Part shown: positions 9,973 to 19,502 of the stretch, piece after piece | Numbering within the stretch: the stretch's first letter is position 1 | Layout of the letters: each line of letters opens with the position of its first letter | Assembly (NCBI RefSeq): GCF_000760095.1 | Contig: NZ_JNAR01000013.1 | Span: forward strand, 42,189-106,188 | From: Prochlorococcus marinus str. MIT 9401 | GTDB taxonomy: Bacteria > Cyanobacteriota > Cyanobacteriia > PCC-6307 > Cyanobiaceae | Direction of reading: 5' to 3' | Length of the DNA stretch: 64,000 nt | Translations under genes and position numbers: made by a program | The notes under the pieces: model-generated | The model's input: only the letters and a program-made list of their open reading frames with translations | Database searches by the model: none | Told to the model about the DNA's origin: nothing

Positions 9973-10722
9973 TCAGAACCGTCCAATTACCTTCAGCTGA
10001 GTTTCATTTTGAATTCTTAAATTTCCATTCGAATCAATATCTTTAATTTTCCATGTATGAGGACAATAACCATTAGGCAAAAAGCTTTTAGTTAGGAACT
10101 TATTTGCAGATTTGATCACATATTCTTTTTTATTATTACATTCAATTGAATCATGAAAAGCTTTAAGAACTTTGGCCGTCCAATAATGCTGATTAATATT
10201 TTTAGTTTGAAGTACTTTTGATAATGAAATCCCCTCTGATGGAGTATAATTTAAAATATTCATGCCAAGACCTATTCTTACATAAATAATTTCCTTACCT
10301 CTTGTAATAACCCTTGGTAAAAATCCAATCAACTTTTTTGATCCAAAAAAGATATCATTTGGCCATTTCAAAGAAACATTTATATTCTCCTGTCTAAGCA
10401 TTTCACATATCTTGATTCCTATAGACAAATTAAATATTTGACTTATAAATTCTTTTGAAAATATTGGGTAAGCTGCACTTAACCAAATCCCACCTTCTGG
10501 GGAAACCCAAGTTTTTGAGTTTTGGCCAAACCCTGATAACTGTTCTCTTGCTATTATCGCTACTGGCTGGTTTCTCTTAATTTGAGAATTTCTGATCAAA
10601 TTTGTTAGCTCAATTTCGGTACTTTTACATTTTATTTTGTACTGAAGCCTCCAACTTGGATATTGACCCTGAATTTTTTTTAAATAAAAAACTGTTTTAG
10701 CTGCAGATCCAATAAATTTCAC
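9973..10722 (-). CDS. birA: Biotin-[acetyl-CoA-carboxylase] ligase (BirA without HTH)
   Basis: It attaches biotin to the AccB subunit of acetyl-CoA carboxylase through biotinyl-AMP. At 249 aa it is the single-domain form with no N-terminal repressor helix-turn-helix, so a transcriptional role is unlikely. The biotin/ATP loop is degenerate (SGFGQNSKTW in place of GRGRRGR-x-W), while LKWPND and the catalytic Lys region KKLIGFLPRVI are present. The C-terminal SH3-like part (GNLRIQNET) is short. The start at 10722 faces the DUF721 gene about 30 bp away. Confidence 0.88.
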   Translation of the reverse strand: MKFIGSAAKTVFYLKKIQGQYPSWRLQYKIKCKSTEIELTNLIRNSQIKRNQPVAIIAREQLSGFGQNSKTWVSPEGGIWLSAAYPIFSKEFISQIFNLSIGIKICEMLRQENINVSLKWPNDIFFGSKKLIGFLPRVITRGKEIIYVRIGLGMNILNYTPSEGISLSKVLQTKNINQHYWTAKVLKAFHDSIECNNKKEYVIKSANKFLTKSFLPNGYCPHTWKIKDIDSNGNLRIQNETQLKVIGRF

Positions 10723-10752
10723 AAATTCTTTGTAAAAACAACGAGCATCTTT

Positions 10753-11283
10753 TTGAAGATTAGATTAACTTTAGTCTTATTAAGTAAATTTTACAAATTG
10801 GAAAAAAAGTATTTTTCAATAGAGAAGAAAAGGAATCCGCATCCATTAAAAAATTGTCTTGATAATTTTAAAAAGTCATGGGGAGATTTAGATAAACTTT
10901 CTAAAATCAACGAAAACTGGAAGGAATTAATTGGTTTGGAACTATTTCAAGAATGCAAACCATTAAATATTGAAAAAAAAATACTTACTATTGCAGTAAA
11001 TCATCCACAGTGGCGCCAGGCCCTAATCTACAACAAGCATAAATTAAAAGAGAGAATCGAAAAAATTGGAATAACTTTGAATGAAATTAAAATAATACAA
11101 AATTATGAAATTAAAAATAAAAATATCAAAGCTAATAATGCAAAGATAGTTTGGGCAAAGCATCCAAGCAGAATCAATCAAAATAATATGTGCATTTGTA
11201 CTCTCTGTAATTCCCCTACTCCTGAGGGCGAAATCAAAAGATGGGGAAAGTGTTCTTTTTGTTGGAGAAAAATAAAAAAATAA
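10753..11283 (+). CDS. DUF721-like protein with C-terminal zinc-ribbon cysteines
   Basis: This protein is about 176 aa if translated from the TTG at 10753; no in-frame ATG fits better, so the start is uncertain. The central part (WKELIGLELFQECKPLNIEKKILTIAVNHPQWRQAL) is the DUF721/DciA-like fold, a domain found in bacterial replicative-helicase loaders and predicted nucleic-acid-binding proteins. The C-terminus has CICTLCNSPTPEG and CSFCW, a plausible zinc ribbon as in cyanobacterial members. A DciA-like helicase-loader role is possible because cyanobacteria lack DnaC, but this is inference. Confidence 0.7.
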   Translation: MKIRLTLVLLSKFYKLEKKYFSIEKKRNPHPLKNCLDNFKKSWGDLDKLSKINENWKELIGLELFQECKPLNIEKKILTIAVNHPQWRQALIYNKHKLKERIEKIGITLNEIKIIQNYEIKNKNIKANNAKIVWAKHPSRINQNNMCICTLCNSPTPEGEIKRWGKCSFCWRKIKK

Positions 11284-11288
11284 ATTCT

Positions 11289-11990
11289 TTATTTAGTTAA
11301 AATTAGTATTCCCATTTGCCCCCCAAAAATAGTCCTATATTCAGCTTTTTTAAATCCAACTTCCTTAGCAATATTTATAAGCTCATTTTTCTTTGGAAAA
11401 TTACTAATACTTTTTTCAATATATGCGTACTCTGAACCTAAATTAAAAAGCCGCGAAATAGTTACTACAACTAATCTCAAATAAATTTTCTGAAAAATAT
11501 TGGATAAAGAATTTCTTGTTGAGTGATTAAAATCTAAAAATCCTGCCCTTCCTTTATCGTTCAAAAGATAAAAAACTTTTTTTATTCCTTCTTCAACGTT
11601 TTTCAAGTTTCTTAGTCCATATGACATACAAATCCCATCAAAATTTTTTGAATAATCATTAATTTCTAATACATCTTTAATTTCCCACTTAATAAATTTA
11701 TTTTTTTTAAGTGCTGATTTTTTCTTTGCAATCTTTAAAATATCCTCTGCACTGTCAATCCCAGTAATTGAACCCCTTGGACTAACTCTCTCTGAAATTA
11801 AGAATGCTAAATCTCCAGTTCCACAGCATAAATCAGCCCAATCTTCACCATTTAAAGGTGCCAATAAATTAACTAATTTCCTTTTCCATAATCTGTGCAG
11901 TCCAAAACTTAATAGATTATTTAAAAAGTCATATTTATAGGAAATCTTATTAAATATATTTTTGACTTCGATAGTTTTTGTGAATTTCAT
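11289..11990 (-). CDS. menG: Demethylphylloquinone/demethylmenaquinone methyltransferase
   Basis: This is a 233-aa class I SAM-dependent methyltransferase of the UbiE/MenG family. In cyanobacteria it performs the final C-methylation of phylloquinone, the A1 electron acceptor of photosystem I. SAM-binding motif I is LCCGTGDLAF near residue 57, motif II is around GICMSYGLRNL, and the N-terminal YDFLNNLLSFGLHRLWKR box is the UbiE/MenG signature. Convergent with the DUF721 gene and followed upstream by hisF on the same strand. Confidence 0.92.
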   Translation of the reverse strand: MKFTKTIEVKNIFNKISYKYDFLNNLLSFGLHRLWKRKLVNLLAPLNGEDWADLCCGTGDLAFLISERVSPRGSITGIDSAEDILKIAKKKSALKKNKFIKWEIKDVLEINDYSKNFDGICMSYGLRNLKNVEEGIKKVFYLLNDKGRAGFLDFNHSTRNSLSNIFQKIYLRLVVVTISRLFNLGSEYAYIEKSISNFPKKNELINIAKEVGFKKAEYRTIFGGQMGILILTK

Positions 11991-12034
11991 TTTAAATTTT
12001 TAACTTATTTCTTATTGGTATTAAATTAAATTTT

Positions 12035-12805
12035 TTATCCATATGGTCTAATTGGAAGTTTTTTTTCGAGGAGGAAAGTCTTTATTTCTCTTAAAGAAAG
12101 TTTCTTATCATGAAGTAATGATGCTAGAAGTGCGGCAGATGCCCTGCCTTCATTGAAAACATCATAGATATCTTCTAAACAACCTGCTCCTCCAGAAGCA
12201 ATCACTGGAATATTAACAATATTGGCAACAGATTCAGTCAGATGTAAATCATATCCATTCTGCGTGCCATCACCATCCATTGAAGTAAGCAAAATTTCCC
12301 CTGCGCCTAACTCCTCAACTTTCTTTGCCCAACTTAATACATCAATTCCAGTATTTTCTCTCCCTCCTTTTACATATACCTCCCATTCATCAGTCTTATT
12401 AACTTTTCTTTTAGCATCAATTGCTATCACGATACATTGATTACCAAATTCTCTAGAACTTTTAGAAATTAGATCTGGATTTCTAACTGCAGAAGAATTC
12501 AAACTTACTTTATCCGCTCCAGCTCTTAAAAGATCATTAATTGATGAAACAGAATCTATTCCTCCACCTACTGTAAATGGAATTTTTACTGATTTTGCGG
12601 TTCTAGAGACAAGGTCAACTAACGTATTTCTATTTTCTACACTAGCTCTAATATCTAAAAATACTAATTCATCTGCGCCCTCATCAGAATACCTACAAGC
12701 CAATTCAACAGGATCGCCTGAGTCTCTCAAGTTAACAAAATTTACACCTTTAACTACTCTGCCATGGGCGACATCTAAACAAGGAATTAAACGAAGAGCT
12801 ACCAT
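12035..12805 (-). CDS. hisF: Imidazole glycerol phosphate synthase subunit HisF
   Basis: It is the cyclase subunit of IGP synthase. It converts PRFAR plus ammonia (from HisH) to imidazole glycerol phosphate and AICAR in histidine synthesis. The 256-aa (beta/alpha)8 barrel begins [20 protein letters not shown] with the catalytic Asp11; the second catalytic Asp is in VIAIDAKRK. Phosphate-binding loops are PFTVGGGI and VIASGGAG. The length is standard. Divergent from the DUF2862 gene at 12865. Confidence 0.97.
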   Translation of the reverse strand: MVALRLIPCLDVAHGRVVKGVNFVNLRDSGDPVELACRYSDEGADELVFLDIRASVENRNTLVDLVSRTAKSVKIPFTVGGGIDSVSSINDLLRAGADKVSLNSSAVRNPDLISKSSREFGNQCIVIAIDAKRKVNKTDEWEVYVKGGRENTGIDVLSWAKKVEELGAGEILLTSMDGDGTQNGYDLHLTESVANIVNIPVIASGGAGCLEDIYDVFNEGRASAALLASLLHDKKLSLREIKTFLLEKKLPIRPYG

Positions 12806-12864
12806 TTTAGTAAAAATTGTCCAAATGCTGTTAATCTTGCATAATAGCTTCCATTTTACCTCTT

Positions 12865-13089
12865 ATGGCTGAAACAAAATTATTACCCAAAATCGGTAGT
12901 AAAATCAAAATTAACATTAACAAAGTAAAAGATAGACTACCAGCTAAATTAATCGATCAAATATCCTCGAGTCCTAAAGCCGTAATAACAGGCTATAAAA
13001 TGACAGACGGCAGAAGTATTGGAATCACCGCAAAATTTCAGAATGGTGAGCAAAATTGGTTTTTCCCAGAAGAAATTGAGAAAGGTTAA
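12865..13089 (+). CDS. DUF2862 cyanobacterial small protein
   Basis: This 74-aa soluble protein has a single small beta-rich domain (LPKIGSKIKI, KAVITGYKMTDGRSIGI, FQNGEQNWFFPEEIE). It matches the DUF2862 family, found in cyanobacteria and plastid-bearing eukaryotes. Function is unknown. It lies 8 bp upstream of chlG on the same strand, so it is likely in one transcript with it; that pairing hints at chlorophyll or photosystem assembly, an inference only. Confidence 0.85.
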   Translation: MAETKLLPKIGSKIKININKVKDRLPAKLIDQISSSPKAVITGYKMTDGRSIGITAKFQNGEQNWFFPEEIEKG

Positions 13090-13097
13090 AGAATAAA

Positions 13098-14045
13098 GTG
13101 AATGATCCAAAACAACTATTAGGAATTAAGGGTGCCTCTGAAACATCAAGTATATGGAAACTCCGTATACAGTTAATGAAGCCCATAACGTGGATCCCTT
13201 TGATATGGGGAGTTATTTGTGGAGCAGCTGCAAGTGGGAATTTTGAATGGACATTTAGTAATGTTCTAGCTTCATTAGCATGTATGTTGATGAGTGGACC
13301 GCTTCTGGCTGGTTATACCCAAACCATAAATGATTTTTTTGATAAAGAAATTGATGCAATTAATGAACCAAATAGACCAATTCCTTCTGGGAAAATTTCA
13401 ATTAAAGATGTAAAAATACAAATCTGGGTATTACTAATAGCGGGTTTAATAGTTGCTTTTCTATTAGATTTATATGCTAAGCACAGCTTCCCCTCCGTCT
13501 TACTTTTGGCATTAGGAGGTTCCTTTGTTAGTTATATATATTCTGCTCCACCACTCAAATTAAAACAGAATGGTTGGCTTGGAAATTATGCATTAGGAGC
13601 ATCTTATATAGCTTTACCTTGGTGGGCAGGACAAGCTTTGTTTGGGAAATTAACAATCGTGACGGCGATACTAACACTTGCTTATAGCCTTTCAGGACTT
13701 GGAATTGCTGTTATTAATGATTTCAAAAGTGTTGAAGGAGACTCAAAGCTAGGCTTGAATTCTCTACCAGTAGTATTTGGAATTAAAAATGCAAGTAGAA
13801 TAAGTGCAGGTCTGATTGATATTTTTCAATTAGCAATGGTTGTAGTATTAGTCATTATTGGTCAACATTTAGCCTCTGTAATTTTGGTTTTATTGATAAT
13901 TCCACAAATTACATTTCAAGATATGTGGTTACTACGAGATCCTCTAAAGTTTGATGTCAAATATCAAGCAAGTGCCCAACCGTTTCTTATAACTGGAATG
14001 TTAGTTACAGCTTTAGCGATAGGACATAGTTTTTTAGTTGCTTAA
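13098..14045 (+). CDS. chlG: Chlorophyll synthase ChlG
   Basis: ChlG is an integral membrane prenyltransferase that esterifies chlorophyllide with phytyl or geranylgeranyl diphosphate in the last step of chlorophyll (here divinyl-chlorophyll) synthesis. The 315-aa UbiA-family protein has about eight to nine transmembrane helices and both Asp-rich motifs: NDFFDKEIDAINEPNRPIPSG near residue 76 and NDFKSVEGDSKLGLNSLPV near residue 208. The GTG start at 13098 gives the usual MNDPKQLLG N-terminus. Its stop overlaps the following PBP reading frame by a few bases. Confidence 0.97.
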   Translation: MNDPKQLLGIKGASETSSIWKLRIQLMKPITWIPLIWGVICGAAASGNFEWTFSNVLASLACMLMSGPLLAGYTQTINDFFDKEIDAINEPNRPIPSGKISIKDVKIQIWVLLIAGLIVAFLLDLYAKHSFPSVLLLALGGSFVSYIYSAPPLKLKQNGWLGNYALGASYIALPWWAGQALFGKLTIVTAILTLAYSLSGLGIAVINDFKSVEGDSKLGLNSLPVVFGIKNASRISAGLIDIFQLAMVVVLVIIGQHLASVILVLLIIPQITFQDMWLLRDPLKFDVKYQASAQPFLITGMLVTALAIGHSFLVA

Positions 14046-15816
14046 GGTGCAAAAGGTAAAATTCAAATCTTTTGTTTTAATAATTCCAATATTAATTTTT
14101 TCTGGAATATCTTTTTATTTTTTTAGTCTAATTTTTAGTACCTTAAAATTTGATATTTCTAAAAATAAAAAGTTTCGGGAAACCAAATATTCTTACGTAA
14201 TATCATCCTCTGATAATAAGATATTAAGCAAATTAAGCCGCAAATTTGAAATAGATAATAGTTATCATAAAATCCCATTTTTTCTTAAACATTCTTTTAT
14301 TTCTTCTGAGGATAAAAGATTTTATAAACATAATGGAATAGATTTAAAAAGTATTTCACGTGCCCTTATTCAAAATATTAGAAGTGGTTATGTTAAAGAG
14401 GGAGGAAGTACGATTACACAACAAGTTGCTAGATTACTTTTTCTAAATAATGATTTAAGTTTTCAAAGAAAAATCAAAGAAATATTTATATCACTCATAC
14501 TTGAATTTAGATATAACAAAAATCAAATTTTAAAATTATATTTAAATAATATTTATCTAGGTTCAGGAGCATACGGAGTACACGAGGCTGCCCAAGTTTA
14601 TTTTGGAAAATTTATAGAAGAATTGACATTATCAGAGATCGCATTAATTGCAGGATTAGCTCCAGCTCCATCAATTTATTCACCCTATCAAAATTTAGAA
14701 CTAGCTATTAAAAATAGAAATAAAGTTCTTGAATCAATGTATGTTGATGGATATATATCTCTTGTAAATAAGAATAAGGCCATTAAAGAAAAAGTAAAGT
14801 TAAATTATCAAACAGTTGATAATTTTTTAGATGATAAATTGTTAATAAACTTTATTCTTCAGGAAACAAATAAAAAAATTGGAAGTAAAAATGATTATAA
14901 GTTTTTAAGAATTAAATCCTCTATCAACAAAGATTGGCAAGAAAAAGGTCAAAAAATATCAAGTTACGCAGGGCCTAAAGAACTTGAATTTGGTCTGTTA
15001 TCTATCGAATCAAACACAGGACTAATCAGGGCAATGATAACCAGCAAAAATCCATCAATTAATGAATACAATAGAGTGATTTCATCTGTAAGACCTTTAG
15101 GTTCTACTTTTAAAATAATCCCTTATGCTGCTGCATTAATAGAAGGAATAAAATTAAGCGATAAATTTGAAGACTTACCAATATGCTGGGAAAGTTATTG
15201 CCCAAAAAATTTTTCAGAAGACTATAGAGGTTCAATATCTTTGATTGAATCATTTAAAAGTTCATCAAATATCGTTCCAATATCAATAACAAAAAAAATT
15301 GGCTTGAAAAATATTATTAATTTAGCGAATTCATTTGGACTAGGTTTCGAGCAAGAGTTTGAGGAATTCCCATCATTAGCTATTGGCGCTTACGGGGATA
15401 ATCTTTTAAACATCACAAATGCATATTCTGCAATAAACAATAATGGGAAGATTCAAAGCCCTGAAATCATAGAAAAAATAGAATCATTTAAAACAAAACC
15501 TGTTTGGGAAAATAAATCTATTTCCAAGAAAATATTAGATTTAAAAATAAACAAGAACATAAATAAACTTCTTGAAAAATCTGTAAAAGAAGGCACTTCA
15601 AAAGCAGCCTCTATAAAAGGAAAGAAAATTTATGGGAAAACAGGAACATCTGATGGAAATAAAGATCTCTGGTTTATAGGTTCCATTGACAACCTTACAA
15701 CAGGGATCTGGATAGGTTACGACGATAACAAGGAATCTGAATTATCTAGTGGGAATGCAGCTTATTTATGGAAGAAGTACATATCTGAAATTTATAAAAT
15801 TCCAATTAAAAAATAA
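14038..15816 (+). CDS. Bifunctional penicillin-binding protein (class A, PBP1-like)
   Basis: This class A PBP polymerises and cross-links peptidoglycan in the periplasm. One N-terminal transmembrane segment (residues about 12-33) is followed by a GT51 glycosyltransferase domain (SSEDKRFYKHNGID; EGGSTITQQVARLLF; LYLNNIYLGSGAYGVHEAA). The transpeptidase domain has SxxK in RPLGSTFKII, SxN in SSSNIVP and KTG in YGKTGTSDGN. At 592 aa it is short, with a reduced linker, like PbpC-type enzymes. The start is TTG at 14038, overlapping chlG; a GTG at 14047 is an alternative. Convergent with rsmB. Confidence 0.9.
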   Translation: MLKVQKVKFKSFVLIIPILIFSGISFYFFSLIFSTLKFDISKNKKFRETKYSYVISSSDNKILSKLSRKFEIDNSYHKIPFFLKHSFISSEDKRFYKHNGIDLKSISRALIQNIRSGYVKEGGSTITQQVARLLFLNNDLSFQRKIKEIFISLILEFRYNKNQILKLYLNNIYLGSGAYGVHEAAQVYFGKFIEELTLSEIALIAGLAPAPSIYSPYQNLELAIKNRNKVLESMYVDGYISLVNKNKAIKEKVKLNYQTVDNFLDDKLLINFILQETNKKIGSKNDYKFLRIKSSINKDWQEKGQKISSYAGPKELEFGLLSIESNTGLIRAMITSKNPSINEYNRVISSVRPLGSTFKIIPYAAALIEGIKLSDKFEDLPICWESYCPKNFSEDYRGSISLIESFKSSSNIVPISITKKIGLKNIINLANSFGLGFEQEFEEFPSLAIGAYGDNLLNITNAYSAINNNGKIQSPEIIEKIESFKTKPVWENKSISKKILDLKINKNINKLLEKSVKEGTSKAASIKGKKIYGKTGTSDGNKDLWFIGSIDNLTTGIWIGYDDNKESELSSGNAAYLWKKYISEIYKIPIKK

Positions 15817-15825
15817 ATTATATTT

Positions 15826-17142
15826 TTAAGATTTATAAGAAATTATTGCAGAATAAAATCCATCACCAGGATAATCCAAGCTAGGTAAAATTTGCTTTTG
15901 GCTGACCAATTTTAAAGTTTTGTTTTTTTCAATAAATCGCTCAATTAATAGATTATTTTCATCAGGACAAATAGTACAAGTTGAATAAACTAAAGTGCCA
16001 TCTTTTTTCAAAAGAGGGAAAATACTTTCCAAAAGTTTTTCCTGTATTAAAGTTAAAGATTTTATTTTTTCTTTACTTAAAGACCATCTAGAATCTGGAT
16101 TCCTGGAAAGAGTTCCAATGCCTGAACATGGAGCATCTAATAAAATCTTATCAAAATAAGATATAAACTTAGGATTTAATTCAATCAAACTCGTAGCATC
16201 AGCCTTAAGGGTATTAACAGATTTCAAATTTAACCTTTCTAAATTTGATTGCAGTATTTTCAATCTTTTTGCTGATCTATCTACGGCAATGATTTCAGCA
16301 CTATCATTTGTCAATTCTGCAAGGTGGGTAGACTTACTTCCTGGAGCAGCACAAGCATCTAAAATCTTTTCGCCTTCTTTTGGATTTAAGAGAGGTGCTA
16401 TCCACTGAGAAGATCTATCTTGAATTGTCCAAAGTCCATCACTATATCCTGGTAAATTTTTTATGGATCTTGGATTAGATTTTAAAGTAATTCCATTATG
16501 TAAATCATTAATAATTTCAGCATCAATTTTATTTTCATGAAGTACTTTCAAAAAGTTATCTGAATTAGTTTTTAATTGGTTAATTCTCAAATCAATTGAT
16601 GGTTTCTTATTAAATGCCTTAATGATATTTTCACCTTCACTATTCCCGACCCATTTATAAAGATCCTTAACAAGCCATAATGGAAATGATTCAAGATATG
16701 AAATTCTTTCTTTTCTATCAGAAGATAATTCCGGAAAGATTTTTTGTTCTAATTTTCTTGATGCATTTCTCAATATCGCATTTACAGTTCCCGCTAAACC
16801 ATTTAAATCTGTTTTTTTAGCTACTTCTACAGTGGTAGAAATAGCAGCAGGAAATGGGATTTTATCCATTTTCAATAGTTGATATAAACCTATATGTAGA
16901 AGCCATCTTAACTTTGGAGGCTGCTTTTTATGAGTAATTTTTGATGTATGATCCGTCCACAGATCAAGAAATTTTCTATACCTTATGCATCCAAAAGATA
17001 ATTCCGTAATAAAAGCTATATCAAGAGGATTAAATTGATAATTTTTTAAAACCTTTTCAAGAGCATGATCAGAAAAATCACCAGAACTAACTTTTAATAA
17101 AATTTCCCAAGCTGCCTTTCTTTGTAAATATCCTATGTTCAA
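15826..17142 (-). CDS. rsmB: 16S rRNA m5C967 methyltransferase (RsmB/Sun)
   Basis: It methylates cytosine 967 of 16S rRNA with SAM. The 438-aa protein has an N-terminal NusB-like RNA-binding domain (about residues 1-135, AAWEILLKVSSGDFSDHAL) and a C-terminal RsmB methyltransferase domain. Motif I is DACAAPGSKSTHLAEL; the catalytic cysteines are in LLDAPCSGIGTLSR (motif IV) and VYSTCTICPDEN (motif VI). Its length matches the family. Start at 17142 (MNIGYLQRKAAWEIL). Confidence 0.94.
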   Translation of the reverse strand: MNIGYLQRKAAWEILLKVSSGDFSDHALEKVLKNYQFNPLDIAFITELSFGCIRYRKFLDLWTDHTSKITHKKQPPKLRWLLHIGLYQLLKMDKIPFPAAISTTVEVAKKTDLNGLAGTVNAILRNASRKLEQKIFPELSSDRKERISYLESFPLWLVKDLYKWVGNSEGENIIKAFNKKPSIDLRINQLKTNSDNFLKVLHENKIDAEIINDLHNGITLKSNPRSIKNLPGYSDGLWTIQDRSSQWIAPLLNPKEGEKILDACAAPGSKSTHLAELTNDSAEIIAVDRSAKRLKILQSNLERLNLKSVNTLKADATSLIELNPKFISYFDKILLDAPCSGIGTLSRNPDSRWSLSKEKIKSLTLIQEKLLESIFPLLKKDGTLVYSTCTICPDENNLLIERFIEKNKTLKLVSQKQILPSLDYPGDGFYSAIISYKS

Positions 17143-17193
17143 AATTTAATTAATTTTTACAAGATAACTTTAATATACAAAAAATTCAAAAAT

Positions 17194-17337
17194 TTAAACT
17201 ACTTTTTCAATTGCAGAATTCAACCAGATAAAACCTAAGATAGAGATAAGTGAAAGATTAAATCCTAAAAAAAGAAAGATATTTAAAGAATGGATTCTTT
17301 CCCGAAAAAATGTTTTATTCTCTTTTTGATACTTCAT
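17194..17337 (-). CDS. Small single-span membrane protein (47 aa), unknown function
   Basis: This frame runs from ATG at 17337 to TAA at 17194. It gives a basic N-terminus (MKYQKENKTFFRERIHSL) followed by one hydrophobic helix (residues about 19-39, NIFLFLGFNLSLISILGFIWL). The topology resembles the short single-helix proteins common beside photosynthesis and cell-envelope genes in Prochlorococcus, but no family is recognised. It lies between rsmB and another small gene on the same strand. Composition is AT-rich like the host. Confidence 0.55.
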   Translation of the reverse strand: MKYQKENKTFFRERIHSLNIFLFLGFNLSLISILGFIWLNSAIEKVV

Positions 17338-17356
17338 TATTAAAATAAAAACTTAT

Positions 17357-17536
17357 TCAGGATTTCAAACGGCAACCAATATTGATAGATCCTGCATCAA
17401 GCATTCTGCCTAATTTAATAGCTATGGATTCCTCCAACCTAGTGAAATTTGATTGATGGGTAGTTATCCAATCTAATTCAGAAAAAGTGATAATTCCCGT
17501 CGAATTACTTTTTAAAAAAAGTGTTCCAATTTCCAT
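17357..17536 (-). CDS. Conserved-looking small protein (59 aa), unknown function
   Basis: This frame runs from ATG at 17536 to TGA at 17357. The protein starts MEIGTLFLKSNSTGIITFSE and continues LDWITTHQSNF, then LEESIAIKLGRMLDAGSINIGCRLK. The balanced amino acid use and the absence of low-complexity sequence suggest a real gene despite its size. The pattern resembles a short cyanobacterial hypothetical family, but no function can be assigned. It lies 20 bp upstream of the single-span membrane protein gene and may be co-transcribed with it. Confidence 0.6.
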   Translation of the reverse strand: MEIGTLFLKSNSTGIITFSELDWITTHQSNFTRLEESIAIKLGRMLDAGSINIGCRLKS

Positions 17537-17641
17537 TAGATAAATCCAATTTTACCTAAACTAACATCCGTACTTAATATTTCTTCGTAACATAATATTC
17601 TTTTAATTTTTCAAAGACAACTGTAGGTTATTACTCTTAAT

Positions 17642-19132
17642 TTATTGAATATCTCTTAAAAATTTATCGGCCGTTTTTAAGTGATTATTTAATTTTTCCT
17701 CTGACATTTTATCGAGATTTCTCGTTAACATTGCCAGACGATATTGCTTTCTAAAAAAGCTTTCATTATCTTTAATAAATTTCCAAAATAACCCATCCCA
17801 TATTTCACACCATGGGCCACTTTTAAAATTAGACATTTTTTTTACATAATTAGAGCTGGATATATATGGCTTTGTTGAAAAGATACCACCATCACTAAAC
17901 TGACTCATTCCGTAAACATTTGGGACCATAACCCAATCATAGGAATCAATAAACATTTCCATAAACCACTTATAAACTTGGTTAGGGTGAATTCTACATA
18001 GAAGCATGAAGTTACCAATAATCATTAGCCGCTCAATATGATGACAATAACCATATTTAATAATATTTTTTATAACAACGTCTACTGGTTCAATTCCTGT
18101 ATTTCCTTGATAAAAAGATTTTGGAATTGGCTTGTCTTCAAAATTCCAAAAATTACTATTTCGCATCTTTGTTCCGTACTTTTTATAGACGAGGCAAATA
18201 AATTCTCTCCATCCAATAATTTGACGAATAAAACCCTCTAAAGAGTTAATGGGAACATTATTATTTTTTGCAAAAAGTAATGCTTTATTTACTACTACGT
18301 CTGGGGTTAATAAGCCGCTATTTAAAAGAGGAGAAAGTAAACTATGCCATAAAAAAGAGTTTTCTTTAGAAATAGCATCCTCATAATCTCCAAATAAGAA
18401 AAATCTATGTTTAAAAAAATCATTTAACCATTCATCTGCCTCTTCAAAATTAGTTGGATATAAAAAGTTATTACTTTCTCCAATAAACTCAATATCAAAA
18501 TTGGCTAATGACCTTTCTGCATTAACTACAAATTTATTTTTTTGTAATTTAGGTGTATAGGGTATATTTATTTTTTTTGGTAATTTTTTTCTGTTCATTT
18601 CATCGAAACTCCATTTGCCACCTTCAGGAGTATCATCAGGATTAACTAATATCTTTTGGCTCTTTCTTTGATTCTCATAAAATCTCCCCATGAGTGGTTT
18701 TTTTGCATTTGATGCAAATAAATCTTTTAAATCTTCACTGCTCATAAACATAGGAGATGGCAAAATATTTAAAGCTAAATTATTACTCTTAACAAAATTA
18801 TTAATCCTCTTCATTATTAAAAAATCATGAGGTTCAATGAGATTTATTTTCTGATATTTATTTTTAATAAATTCCGATAAGAAATCAACTGTAGAAACAT
18901 TATTCTTGTTTTCGATATATAAAACTTTGAAGCCAGATATTTCTAAATAATTTTTATAAGCGAGCATAGATGCTTTATGAAAAACTAACTTATTTTTATG
19001 GTTAATTAATTTATGAAATTTATCATTTCCAAAAAATAATGAGTCTTCCAAAATCAAAACTTCACAATTTATTTTTAAGATTGGGCTTTCTCTAAAAAGT
19101 TGATTCGGGAAAATAATTGATACTTGTTTCAT
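17642..19132 (-). CDS. FeS-BCP-lineage photolyase/cryptochrome-like flavoprotein, cluster cysteines largely missing
   Basis: This 496-aa protein belongs to the bacterial cryptochrome/photolyase group typified by PhrB (prokaryotic (6-4) photolyases). The N-terminal Rossmann part ([30 protein letters not shown]) and the FAD domain motifs fit: [11 protein letters not shown] at about 301, [14 protein letters not shown] at 362 with the His pair, and [20 protein letters not shown] at 404. PhrB has four cysteines for a 4Fe-4S cluster. Here the corresponding stretch ([18 protein letters not shown], 433-450) is shortened and keeps only one Cys, and the first Cys site near 350 is Pro/Val. It overlaps the DUF2256 gene by ATGA. 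Confidence 0.87.
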   Translation of the reverse strand: MKQVSIIFPNQLFRESPILKINCEVLILEDSLFFGNDKFHKLINHKNKLVFHKASMLAYKNYLEISGFKVLYIENKNNVSTVDFLSEFIKNKYQKINLIEPHDFLIMKRINNFVKSNNLALNILPSPMFMSSEDLKDLFASNAKKPLMGRFYENQRKSQKILVNPDDTPEGGKWSFDEMNRKKLPKKINIPYTPKLQKNKFVVNAERSLANFDIEFIGESNNFLYPTNFEEADEWLNDFFKHRFFLFGDYEDAISKENSFLWHSLLSPLLNSGLLTPDVVVNKALLFAKNNNVPINSLEGFIRQIIGWREFICLVYKKYGTKMRNSNFWNFEDKPIPKSFYQGNTGIEPVDVVIKNIIKYGYCHHIERLMIIGNFMLLCRIHPNQVYKWFMEMFIDSYDWVMVPNVYGMSQFSDGGIFSTKPYISSSNYVKKMSNFKSGPWCEIWDGLFWKFIKDNESFFRKQYRLAMLTRNLDKMSEEKLNNHLKTADKFLRDIQ

Positions 19133-19260
19133 CTTTGCGACTTCCTGTTACTGCATCTTTTTGAACAGTAGATAACATCATCCCAGCAGTTTTTCCATTT
19201 TTTACGCCACTCAAACGGCCTATTGCAAACAGGACAAGTTTTAGTAGAAAGATTTTTCAA
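19129..19260 (-). CDS. DUF2256 zinc-finger-like small protein (43 aa)
   Basis: The frame runs from TTG at 19260 (directly after the TAA of the next gene upstream; no ATG is possible) to TGA at 19129. The protein has [19 protein letters not shown] followed by VIYCSKRC, the four-cysteine DUF2256 pattern likely to bind zinc. Its stop overlaps the photolyase start as ATGA, so the two are translationally coupled. DUF2256 proteins are often encoded beside or fused to cryptochrome-like proteins; a role with that flavoprotein is therefore a reasonable inference. Confidence 0.85.
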   Translation of the reverse strand: MKNLSTKTCPVCNRPFEWRKKWKNCWDDVIYCSKRCSNRKSQR

Positions 19261-19263
19261 AAT

Positions 19264-19500
19264 TTATAATTTTCTTTTATGAGTAGATTTAAATCTAGTT
19301 GAATCTTTAAGGGCCATATGTTTTGTATTTCTTCCCGAAACTCTCTTTCTCCAGACTTTGAAAGATTTGGGTTTTAGATTTTGACGCATAATTTTTATCG
19401 CATCTTCCTCTTTTAAACCAAATTGATACTCGATAGCTTCAAAGGGTGTTCTATCTTCCCAACACATTTCTATTATTCTGTCTATATCGATACTTTCCAT
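19264..19500 (-). CDS. DUF2805 (TIGR03643 family) protein
   Basis: This 78-aa protein contains IIEMCWEDRTPFEAIEYQFGLKEEDAIKIMR and LKPKSFKVWRKRVSGRNTKH, the hallmark of the DUF2805/TIGR03643 family. The first half reads like a helix-turn-helix and the second half is strongly basic, so nucleic acid binding is possible. The family is usually found next to photolyase/cryptochrome and DUF2256 genes, exactly as here. It starts 2 bp from the DCC protein stop and ends 3 bp before the DUF2256 start. Confidence 0.85.
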   Translation of the reverse strand: MESIDIDRIIEMCWEDRTPFEAIEYQFGLKEEDAIKIMRQNLKPKSFKVWRKRVSGRNTKHMALKDSTRFKSTHKRKL

Positions 19501-19502
19501 AT